Shown here: piece after piece, positions 1-5,861 of the stretch
Position numbering within the stretch: the stretch's first letter is position 1
Layout: the number at the start of each line of letters is the position of its first letter
Source of the DNA: a bacterium
Lineage (GTDB): Bacteria > Margulisbacteria > Marinamargulisbacteria > SXXA01
Length of the DNA stretch: 8,406 nt
Direction of reading: 5' to 3'
NCBI GenBank assembly: GCA_010027915.1
Contig: RGUG01000045.1
Location: 1-8,406, forward strand
Made by a program: the position numbers and the translations under genes
The notes under the pieces: model-generated
Told to the model about the DNA's origin: nothing
What the model saw: only the letters and a program-made list of their open reading frames with translations
Databases searched by the model: none

Positions 1-109
1 CCTTGTCCGGATTGGGGGTTGCAGACCGGTGATACCTTATGGATGGGACGCAATGGGACCAGTGGTCATCGGGCGGTCGGGATGGATATGCACCGTGTGG
101 ATTGGGACA

Positions 110-132
110 CCTGTTTGGACAGGCTGATTTTT
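110..132 (+). terminator. Weak terminator-like hairpin
   Basis: CCTGT (110-114) pairs with ACAGG (119-123) around a TTGG loop, and five T residues follow at 128-132. The stem is only five pairs and the T-run starts four bases after it, so this is a weak candidate for a plus-strand transcript entering from the left. Confidence 0.2.
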
Positions 133-172
133 CCTCCCCCTTTTTATTCCCCTGTGGGTCAAGCCCCATTGT

Positions 173-197
173 CACCCCATATGAGGCCCATGGGGTG
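173..197. repeat. Perfect 8-bp hairpin
   Basis: CACCCCAT (173-180) is the exact reverse complement of ATGGGGTG (190-197), with a 9-base loop. No T-run follows on either strand, so it is not an ordinary intrinsic terminator. Its role is unknown. Confidence 0.5.
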
Positions 198-263
198 CCT
201 ACTGGGCATGACGGATGGGTCGTCGTGTGGTCGCCATGATGGGGTGTGTGGGGTAATGGCCTG

Positions 264-283
264 ACGGGCGACGGTTAGCCCGT
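264..283 (+). terminator. GC-rich hairpin, possible weak terminator
   Basis: ACGGGC (264-269) pairs perfectly with GCCCGT (278-283) over an 8-base loop, followed only by ATTTG. It begins right after the TGA at 262-264 that closes the long open plus frame. The stem suits a terminator but the short T-tract does not. A second stem, GCCAT (233-237) with ATGGC (256-260), lies just upstream. Confidence 0.25.
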
Positions 284-367
284 ATTTGAGTTCCTGATGG
301 TGCAGTGGGGTTGAGTGTCACTGGCCGGGTGGCCGTATTCCCTTCCGTGATGCTGGGTTCCTGTTAT

Positions 368-458
368 AACCAGTCAAACCGGCTTGATTGATTTTGTGTG
401 CCATGACCCTGTGCAGTTACTCAGGTTATCTGATTTGACTCATTATTGACTGGTTTTT
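368..458 (+). repeat. 10-bp inverted repeat with plus-strand T-run
   Basis: AACCAGTCAA (368-377) is the exact reverse complement of TTGACTGGTT (446-455), enclosing 68 bases. The right arm runs into five T residues (454-458), so a plus-strand transcript could end here just before the tRNA gene. The span is long for an intrinsic terminator. It also lies downstream of the minus-strand tRNA, where no T-run accompanies it. Confidence 0.35.
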
Positions 459-483
459 GGTTGAAGAGGATTTGCTTGATCAC

Positions 484-559
484 TGGTGATCCGGGCGGGA
501 TTCGAACCCGCGGCCACTTGATTAAAAGTCAAGTGCTCTACCAGCTGAGCTACCGGATC
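484..559 (-). tRNA. tRNA-Lys (anticodon UUU)
   Basis: This is a complete 76-nt cloverleaf on the minus strand. The 7-bp acceptor stem GATCCGG/CCGGATC is perfect. The D arm has the GCTC/GAGC stem. The anticodon stem is CTTGA/TCAAG, and its loop CTTTTAA carries TTT, which reads lysine AAA and AAG codons. The T arm is GCGGG-TTCGAAT-CCCGC. The discriminator base is A and the terminal CCA is encoded at 484-486, so no post-transcriptional CCA addition is required. All conserved positions look intact. The gene lies 58 bases after the dipeptidase stop in the same orientation, with its own plausible promoter in the gap. Confidence 0.97.
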
Positions 560-574
560 AGCAGGGGCATTTAC

Positions 575-601
575 TTTATACGATCCTACCTGAGCTTGCA
601 A
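575..601 (-). promoter_or_regulatory. Candidate promoter for tRNA-Lys
   Basis: On the minus strand, TATAAA (575-580) resembles a sigma-70 -10 box. Upstream lie TTGCAA (596-601, 15-base spacer) or TTCTTG (599-604, 18-base spacer) as -35 options. Transcription would start a few bases ahead of the mature tRNA end at 559. Neither -35 box is ideal. Confidence 0.4.
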
Positions 602-617
602 GAACTTCAGGTCTTGG

Positions 618-1976
618 CTAATCGGGTGTTTTACCGTATGCCTCTAAAAATCCCATTGAGGCGGCGATCCCCCGTTGGATATTGGCCAGGGACATTTGCT
701 CATTGGGTGCATGAATGCGGTCTTCTGGTAAATTCAAACCCATTAACACCGTGTCCAGTCCCAATAGCCGCTTAAACTCTGCCACAATCGGAATGGTTCC
801 TCCCTCCCCCTGAAAAACAGGGGTTACCCCAAATGCTTGTTGTAAGCCTGTCATCGCAGCTGTTACAGCGGGGTGATGGGGATCGACTACCGCAGGGTGT
901 GCTTTTGAGCAGACATGCCAGGATACCTGGCAATACGATGGCGTCATGGCCTCAATGGCACGCCCAAATGACGCAATGATGGTATCGGGGTCTTGGTCGG
1001 CCACCAGTCGCATGCTGACTTTGGCATGGGCTTGGGCCGGTATGACGGTTTTTTCTCCCTCTAATGTATACCCCCCCCATAGACCGTTAATGTCAAACGT
1101 GGGGCGGTACCACCGTTGTTCATAAGGGTGAAACCCCCGTTCCCCCAGTAGCTCACGGGCCCCAATGCTGGCGGCATAGGTATCGGCGTTAAAGCCCAAT
1201 GCGGCAATTTCAGCCGATCGTTCGGCTCGGATGGGCCTAACCCCCTCATAAAAACCAGGGATGGTGACGCGCTGGTGTGAGTCTTTGAATTGCGATAACA
1301 ATGTGACCAGGGCCCCAATGGCATTGGGTACGGCCCCCCCATGTTGACCCGAATGCAAATCCCCGCTCAATGTTGTCAGGGTTAGTTCGATATATACCAA
1401 CCCCCGCAAACTGGTGCATAATGAGGGTCGGTTTTCGGCCAGCATGGGTGTGTCGGATACCAATGCAATGTCTGCTGTCAGCGTGTCGCGATAGGATCTC
1501 AAGACATCGGGTAAATGCACACTCCCTGTTTCTTCTTCCCCTTCGATGATGACCGTGACATTGACCGGCAAGGTGCCGGTGGTTCGTAACCCATACTCAA
1601 TGGCTTTTAAATGACAAAAAATTTGCCCCTTGTTATCCGATGCCCCACGGGCAATCAGTTGCCCATCTTGGATGACGGGTTCAAATGGCCCATGATGCCA
1701 CAACGCCACCGGATCGGGTGGTTGTACATCGTAATGTCCGTAAATCAATACGGTGGGGGCCTGCGGTGCCCCATGCCATGTCCCAATGATCACCGGGTTT
1801 CCTGGGGTTTCCACACGGGTAACCGACAACCCATAGTGGGCCATGAGGTCAGCCGTATAGGCGGCACAGGCCAATACGTCATGCCGATAGGCAGGATCGG
1901 CACTCACCGATGCAAACCGCAACCACGCGATTAACTCTTGCAATGCCACATCCCATTCGGCGGCAGGTAAGATCAT
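618..1976 (-). CDS. M20-family zinc dipeptidase
   Basis: This 452-residue protein belongs to the M20 metallopeptidases of the dipeptidase type (the carnosinase-like group, ArgE/DapE superfamily) and probably hydrolyses dipeptides or small peptides in the cytoplasm. The di-zinc site looks complete: H81 and D83 in GHYDVQPPDP, bridging D114 in GASDNKGQ, E148/E149 in EGEEETGS, D175 in ALVSDTPM and H422 near the end in IHAPNEQ. H208 in the DLHSG segment marks the dimerisation domain. There is no signal peptide and the length is normal. I chose the ATG at 1976 because it forms an ATGA overlap with the ccsA stop; a GTG at 2009 would add 11 residues but has no better signal. No Shine-Dalgarno sequence precedes 1976, so translation probably depends on coupling to ccsA. 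One codon run gives eight identical bases (1071-1078). The substrate is unknown and its place in a cytochrome operon is unexplained. Confidence 0.93.
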   Translation of the reverse strand: MILPAAEWDVALQELIAWLRFASVSADPAYRHDVLACAAYTADLMAHYGLSVTRVETPGNPVIIGTWHGAPQAPTVLIYGHYDVQPPDPVALWHHGPFEPVIQDGQLIARGASDNKGQIFCHLKAIEYGLRTTGTLPVNVTVIIEGEEETGSVHLPDVLRSYRDTLTADIALVSDTPMLAENRPSLCTSLRGLVYIELTLTTLSGDLHSGQHGGAVPNAIGALVTLLSQFKDSHQRVTIPGFYEGVRPIRAERSAEIAALGFNADTYAASIGARELLGERGFHPYEQRWYRPTFDINGLWGGYTLEGEKTVIPAQAHAKVSMRLVADQDPDTIIASFGRAIEAMTPSYCQVSWHVCSKAHPAVVDPHHPAVTAAMTGLQQAFGVTPVFQGEGGTIPIVAEFKRLLGLDTVLMGLNLPEDRIHAPNEQMSLANIQRGIAASMGFLEAYGKTPD

Positions 1977-3772
1977 CGGGTAAACAATCGGGGCCAAAAG
2001 GCCAGCCACATCATCACCAACTGGGACGCATTAAACAGCATCAACCAGAAAAAGGCTTGGTCCATAAACCCATAACTGTGTAACCCCACACCCAGCATAT
2101 TGACCCCAAACCAACTAAAAGCCGTCACCACATTGCCAAAAATGGCCATCACCCACAGCCCACGCTCCCGAATCATCCCGCCCCATCGGGCATGCAATAC
2201 CGCAGCCACCCACACACATATGATAAAGGCCCCGTTTTCTTTGGGGTCCCATCCCCAAAACCGTCCCCAAGACTGATCCGCCCAAATACCGCCCAATACG
2301 GTTCCGACAAAAGAAAACAATAGACCCACACACAAGGTGCCATACACCATGCGGGTGAGGCTGGTCTTCATTGCGGGGTCCATCCGACGACACAACAATC
2401 GAATCACTCCTACATTGGCCAATGCCCCCGCCAAAAACACCGCCCCATACCCTATACAGATGGTGACCACGTGCGTGGCCAACCAAAAGTTAGAGTCTAA
2501 TACGGCCTGCATCATTTCCATGGTATCACCCTGCAAGGACAAATGATGGGCAATTAATAACGTTAAAAATCCCAGTACCCCTGCCACCAAGGTGCCCAAT
2601 CCCATCCGAGATCGCCGTTCAATCCATAAGGCCAATAAAATGGCCACCCATCCCACAAACACTGCCGATGTGTACAAATTGGTGACGGGCGGACGCCCCA
2701 ATAACGCCATTCTCAACGCAATCGAGAGGGTGTGTCCTATCCAGGCAAGCCAGGCCAGTCGGGTGGCCAAGGTAAAGACCCACGGCCTGGGCCATAACCA
2801 ACCAATCAAGACCAACAATGATACACCCCCATACACCATCAGCCATTTCATCATCACGTCGCCTTGGTTGAATTGGGCTTCTATTCGGCATTTCAGGGTT
2901 TCAGTGGGTATCAGGCGATGGGCCACTTGCTGCCATTCTGACACGGCTTGGTTAAACGCACGGGGATTTTTTTCATCCACCGCGCCCAATACGTCGGTGA
3001 CCAAAGGGGCCACTGGGTGGGGATGGGGATCTTTTAATGCCACCAAATACCCATCCCCCACCGATTTCCATACCCCATTGGCAGCGTCAGGGGGGCACAT
3101 ACGAAACGCACTGGCATTGGCAATGTGCTGAAACTGCTTAAAATACAGTACCAACTCTGCCATCCCGCTATCTACTGACTCGCCGGATAGATGGGCCATC
3201 AATTGGGGGCGATAGGTCGGCAACACGGTTTGATAGCGGGTGGCATAGACCGAAAAAGAGGGAATCCCTTCGGGTTGGGCCGTGTTTTTGAGCTGGGTAT
3301 AAAACGATAGGTTTTGACGCAATCTCATCCATTCCCGATCGGCTTGGGTTCTCATGCCATTGGGTTTGGATAGGGCGTGCTGGGCGGCGGTGTCAATGAC
3401 AGACAAGTAGGGTAGCAAGGCCTTAAAGGATAGAACGGGTTTGGATTCGGGGTTTTGATTGAGTGCATTTAATACCTCACTCTGACGCACCATAAACAAT
3501 GGCATGTCATCGGTGCCATATAGCATCACCGTCACCAGCCACTCGGTGGGGGATTGGACTGACGGGGTGACCCCTTTGAGGGACTGATTGCCTTTAAAGG
3601 ACAACAAGGTCGACCGCGCCACTGTATCCAGGGGTTTGACGCGCCCCAGATGCAACACGGGTACCGACCCTAGTCCCTCCCAGTTCATAGGGCCAGATGA
3701 GCGGGGAATGAGTCCGCTTAATACCACGCCCCCTACCAATGCCACCACGGCCCATAGCCAAGCGGTTTTCAT
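1973..3772 (-). CDS. ccsA: Cytochrome c biogenesis protein CcsA
   Basis: CcsA is the WWD-domain half of the system II cytochrome c synthase. With ResB it moves heme across the membrane and attaches it to CXXCH motifs of apocytochromes. The 599-residue protein has an N-terminal membrane anchor (about residues 4-22) and a long extracytoplasmic region (about 25-305) with GRVKPLDTVAR at 43-53. Multiple transmembrane helices follow from about 309 to the end. The heme-handling WWD motif is intact near 501-512 (SWGRFWGWDPKE). Candidate heme-ligand histidines are H347 (GHTL, before RPPVTNLYTS), H434 (ATHV) and H565 (GLHSYG). The ATG at 3772 overlaps the resB stop as ATGA and has a GGAGG sequence eight bases upstream (3781-3785), so I prefer it to an upstream in-frame start at 3865. 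It is longer than minimal CcsA proteins because of the N-terminal region. The identity is secure; the function of that region is not known to me. Confidence 0.95.
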   Translation of the reverse strand: MKTAWLWAVVALVGGVVLSGLIPRSSGPMNWEGLGSVPVLHLGRVKPLDTVARSTLLSFKGNQSLKGVTPSVQSPTEWLVTVMLYGTDDMPLFMVRQSEVLNALNQNPESKPVLSFKALLPYLSVIDTAAQHALSKPNGMRTQADREWMRLRQNLSFYTQLKNTAQPEGIPSFSVYATRYQTVLPTYRPQLMAHLSGESVDSGMAELVLYFKQFQHIANASAFRMCPPDAANGVWKSVGDGYLVALKDPHPHPVAPLVTDVLGAVDEKNPRAFNQAVSEWQQVAHRLIPTETLKCRIEAQFNQGDVMMKWLMVYGGVSLLVLIGWLWPRPWVFTLATRLAWLAWIGHTLSIALRMALLGRPPVTNLYTSAVFVGWVAILLALWIERRSRMGLGTLVAGVLGFLTLLIAHHLSLQGDTMEMMQAVLDSNFWLATHVVTICIGYGAVFLAGALANVGVIRLLCRRMDPAMKTSLTRMVYGTLCVGLLFSFVGTVLGGIWADQSWGRFWGWDPKENGAFIICVWVAAVLHARWGGMIRERGLWVMAIFGNVVTAFSWFGVNMLGVGLHSYGFMDQAFFWLMLFNASQLVMMWLAFWPRLFTR

Positions 3773-4908
3773 GGGTGCTGCCTCCGATACCGCATGAGTG
3801 AGAGACCAAAATGAATCAGTAGCCCAACGGTCATGATGGCCGTGGATACATAGGGTACCCACCACCCGGGGTTGGATACCACTTGCAAGACCGTTGACTT
3901 GCCATCTTGGCCAAACGACGCTTGAAAATGGGCGTTGCCCCCCATTCGCAAGGGATGATTCATGGAAATGGTGGCCCGGTGGGTGTGTCCATCGGGTTCC
4001 ATAACGGTCACGGCCGACGCAAAATGCTTGGGTGTGTTGGTGTCGGTGTAATAAGAATGGGAGAATTCATCCAACCGAATGCGATAGGGGTGATAAACCC
4101 GCTGGGGCCGTAATGAGAGTGAGTAGGTGACCCCATTTACCACAATGGATTGGGGGGCCCCTAAGCCAGTGGATAACAGCCATGTCCCAAGTAACTGCTT
4201 GCCCTGGGTGAGGGAGACCAGCACGGCGGACTGGTTGCGAAAATCATCGCGTAGAATGGGGGGCATCGGGAACACCGTGATGTGCTGTCCGAGCCCGTGC
4301 GTGGCTTTTGGTAACCCTTGTCCCACGGTGGCGTTCATTTCAAGTCGGGTGTTTTGATACCAATGGGTGACGGTCAGTTCAAAGGGCACTTGAGGCGGGC
4401 GTAGAACGTGGCCTGGTTTTAATAACGCTTCGGGTATGGACCACTGTCGGTTTTGGGTTGGGCTCAGGGGGGTTTCAATGGCCAATTCCGTGGTACGAAG
4501 TTGTTCGGAATACGATACGGTTTGACCCTCTTGGATCACCATTTGGCTTTCGATGGTTTGGATGGCGGATAATCCCGATCCGATCAACAACGTTAACAAC
4601 CCCACATGGGTGAGCCATAGCCCGATTTTGGCTTTGGTCCATTTAAACCGGGTGATGTGGGCCACCAATAAATTCACAACCAACAATCCCCCCAATACAC
4701 CCCCACCTAAAAATACCGGGATGTCACCCCATGGGGATTGCCACCAGATGAATGCCTGGCCAAAATACCGTTGGTTGGCCACGTAAATACCGGTTTCGAC
4801 TTGGGCGAGGGTCATGAAAAATACCAAGACCCCCATGGCGATTAACAAACAGACGGTTAATTGCAAGGAAGACCAAAATGCGATGAGTCGTCGGCTGATT
4901 ATTCCCAT
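3769..4908 (-). CDS. resB: Cytochrome c biogenesis protein ResB (CcsB)
   Basis: ResB/CcsB is the partner of CcsA in system II cytochrome c maturation, an inner-membrane protein that helps pass heme to the outer face. The 379-residue product fits the family. Transmembrane helices lie at about 12-34, 65-84, 95-114 and 352-372, with a large extracytoplasmic domain between the third and fourth. The first helix contains the family-like LQLTVCLLIAMGVLVFFMTL segment. H101 in WLTHVGLLTLLIG is the best candidate for the transmembrane heme-ligand histidine. NHPLRMGGNAHFQASF (317-332) matches the conserved motif before the last helix. The ATG at 4908 overlaps the end of the lipoprotein gene by ten bases and has AAGGG six bases upstream (4915-4919). 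Its stop overlaps the ccsA start. Nothing looks truncated. Confidence 0.94.
   Translation of the reverse strand: MGIISRRLIAFWSSLQLTVCLLIAMGVLVFFMTLAQVETGIYVANQRYFGQAFIWWQSPWGDIPVFLGGGVLGGLLVVNLLVAHITRFKWTKAKIGLWLTHVGLLTLLIGSGLSAIQTIESQMVIQEGQTVSYSEQLRTTELAIETPLSPTQNRQWSIPEALLKPGHVLRPPQVPFELTVTHWYQNTRLEMNATVGQGLPKATHGLGQHITVFPMPPILRDDFRNQSAVLVSLTQGKQLLGTWLLSTGLGAPQSIVVNGVTYSLSLRPQRVYHPYRIRLDEFSHSYYTDTNTPKHFASAVTVMEPDGHTHRATISMNHPLRMGGNAHFQASFGQDGKSTVLQVVSNPGWWVPYVSTAIMTVGLLIHFGLSLMRYRRQHP
3781..3785 (-). promoter_or_regulatory. Ribosome binding site deciding the ccsA start
   Basis: GGAGG on the minus strand, inside the last codons of resB, lies eight bases before the ATG at 3772. It supports that start over the longer in-frame alternative at 3865. 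Confidence 0.8.
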
Positions 4909-5513
4909 TGACCACCCTTGATGTAGGTCTCCATGGCACGCTGGGCAGTGGTCAAATGACGGGAGGGTCCTACCACCTTAAAAAACCACGTATTGTCCCC
5001 CTTTTGATGCATATACACCGCCATGCTGTGGGGTGTGTGCCGGATGACGACCAGCTGGTAAGCAACCCCATTAAGAAGGAGTGATTGGGTGGGGGGTGGG
5101 GTGGTGAGTGGTGCCAAACCCAATTGTCCCCGCCATCGGTTTACATTGCCCAATAAGCCGCCGGCACCACCTGATAACATTGACACCGAGGCGTCCACCC
5201 GATCGGTTTGAATGGGAATATCAAACCGTGCCAAAAGAAAGGCCCCGGCTGGCTTGGGAATCCAATTGGACGGGGGGGTAGCGGTCCATTGGGTCGTGGC
5301 TTGGGTTATGGCAACGGGTTCATCAATGGGGACATCGGAGACGGTCATGCGGGGGGATTGACACCCTGTCATGATCATCGCAATGACCCCTATCAGGGCA
5401 CCCGTTCCGAGCCATTGACGCCCAACCGATGGGGGGGCGATCTCATCGATCGGGTGAAGCTGTAGCCGTTTGGGGGAGACTCTTTTTAGGGGGCGGTTGG
5501 CAGCTCTTTTCAT
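4899..5513 (-). CDS. Predicted lipoprotein, uncharacterised family, ccs operon
   Basis: This 204-residue protein is probably a membrane-anchored lipoprotein facing the periplasm. A hydrophobic stretch at about 35-50 ends in a lipobox-like MTG followed by C51. Unusually, a basic and polar extension of about 34 residues precedes that stretch, and no downstream start removes it. The mature domain has WIPKPAGAFLLARF (84-97), a Gly-rich turn, the motif GNVNRWRGQLGL (122-133) and TWFFKVVGP (175-183). From memory, proteins with the NVNRWR and WFFK-GP motifs form a widespread uncharacterised family, often near resB/ccsA in PVC-type bacteria; I know no assigned function. Being first in the operon and overlapping resB by ten bases suggests a part in heme delivery or apocytochrome handling, which is inference. 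No clear Shine-Dalgarno sequence precedes the ATG at 5513; a leader ORF ending at 5520 may supply the ribosomes. Confidence 0.82.
   Translation of the reverse strand: MKRAANRPLKRVSPKRLQLHPIDEIAPPSVGRQWLGTGALIGVIAMIMTGCQSPRMTVSDVPIDEPVAITQATTQWTATPPSNWIPKPAGAFLLARFDIPIQTDRVDASVSMLSGGAGGLLGNVNRWRGQLGLAPLTTPPPTQSLLLNGVAYQLVVIRHTPHSMAVYMHQKGDNTWFFKVVGPSRHLTTAQRAMETYIKGGQWE
4915..4919 (-). promoter_or_regulatory. Ribosome binding site for resB
   Basis: AAGGG on the minus strand lies six bases before the ATG at 4908, inside the end of the lipoprotein gene. It fixes the resB start and shows that resB can recruit ribosomes itself. Confidence 0.7.
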
Positions 5514-5519
5514 GGGGCA

Positions 5520-5585
5520 TCAGTGTATCAGCTTCACCCCATTCGTCCCATAGTCAATCAAGAGTGAATGGATGCGTTGGCTCAT
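5520..5585 (-). CDS. Short leader ORF upstream of the ccs operon
   Basis: A 21-codon frame begins MSQRIHSLLIDY and ends ...GVKLIH at a TGA (5520-5522). Its ATG at 5585 has AAGGGAAG seven bases upstream (5591-5598), a better ribosome binding site than the lipoprotein gene has. The stop lies six bases before the lipoprotein ATG at 5513, and both are in the same frame. It could be a coupling or regulatory leader peptide, or the original 5' end of the lipoprotein gene cut off by a nonsense change. The peptide matches nothing I recognise and has no run of a single amino acid that would suggest attenuation. Expression is inferred only from the signals. Confidence 0.4.
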   Translation of the reverse strand: MSQRIHSLLIDYGTNGVKLIH

Positions 5586-5590
5586 GTTGA

Positions 5591-5598
5591 CTTCCCTT
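5591..5598 (-). promoter_or_regulatory. Ribosome binding site of the leader ORF
   Basis: AAGGGAAG on the minus strand, seven bases before the ATG at 5585. It is the only strong Shine-Dalgarno match between the operon's first gene and the intergenic region. Confidence 0.5.
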
Positions 5599-5776
5599 AA
5601 TCTCGTTTATTCGACCAGGCTGGGCATGTCGCACAGAAGGGTACCTTTCGTGAGTGGTATGGGGACCCTTGGGTACATGTGGGGGGCTTTCCTTATCCAA
5701 TGATCATTCTGCCGTCCATTCTTCCATAGTGGGGCCCAACCCAGATCGGTTACGACGTTGTGGTTTTTTGACTGAA

Positions 5777-5833
5777 ATCATGACCCTGTTTTTTCCGATA
5801 ACCCCACCACGACATGGACAAGCGTGTCATGAT
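5777..5833. repeat. Inverted pair of TCATGA-centred sites
   Basis: ATCATGAC (5777-5784) is the exact reverse complement of GTCATGAT (5826-5833); each contains the palindrome TCATGA, and the centres are 49 bases apart. Placed between divergent genes and overlapping a candidate promoter, they could bind a dimeric regulator. An 8-mer pair can also arise by chance. Confidence 0.25.
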
Positions 5834-5842
5834 CTTTAAAAT
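5815..5842 (+). promoter_or_regulatory. Candidate promoter for the pentapeptide-repeat gene
   Basis: TGGACA (5815-5820) and TAAAAT (5837-5842), 16 bases apart, each match the sigma-70 consensus at five of six positions. The predicted start near 5849 would leave a leader of only about 13 bases, barely including the ribosome binding site, so the real promoter may be elsewhere; a TTGACT at 5768-5773 has no good -10 partner. Confidence 0.25.
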
Positions 5843-5848
5843 GAGATG

Positions 5849-5853
5849 AAAGG
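5849..5853 (+). promoter_or_regulatory. Ribosome binding site of the pentapeptide-repeat gene
   Basis: AAAGG lies eight bases before the ATG at 5862. The ATGs at 5841 and 5846 just upstream are in other frames, so 5862 is the supported start. Confidence 0.6.
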
Positions 5854-5861
5854 CGTCTATC

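Larger units (their letters stand above)
1..483. other. Intergenic region at left edge, no supported gene
   Basis: No reading frame here gives a recognisable protein. Plus frame 1 is open from base 1 to the stop at 262-264, but its product is rich in Cys, Met and His, has no family signature and no ribosome binding site in view. It could only be the tail of a gene starting outside the window. The plus strand is strikingly G-rich up to about 350, as the sense strands of the real genes are. The stretch has perfect hairpins at 173-197, 233-260 and 264-283 and a 10-bp inverted repeat (368-377 with 446-455). I looked for tmRNA, RNase P and SRP RNA signature strings on both strands and saw none. 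Confidence 0.6.

Noticed and set aside
1..172. Minus frame from an ATG near 172 running off the left edge
   Set aside because: No ribosome binding site, no recognisable protein, and it runs through the C-rich strand where stops are rare.
1..264. Open plus frame at the left edge as a gene
   Set aside because: Odd composition (many Cys, Met and His), no family signature and no visible start signal; G-rich sequence keeps stops rare.
484..559. tRNA-Lys as the attachment site of an integrated element
   Set aside because: No second copy of the tRNA 3' end and no integrase gene in the window.
1977..2009. GTG at 2009 as the dipeptidase start
   Set aside because: The ATG at 1976 overlaps the ccsA stop as ATGA, which matches the next junction, and gives a normal length.
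3773..3865. Start at 3865 for ccsA
   Set aside because: It would overlap resB by almost 100 bases with a non-hydrophobic His-rich N terminus; the ATG at 3772 has GGAGG and begins a membrane segment.
5511..5585. TGA at 5520 read as selenocysteine or a reassigned codon
   Set aside because: TGA clearly terminates resB and ccsA here, and I see no SECIS-like hairpin just downstream; a plain stop is simpler.
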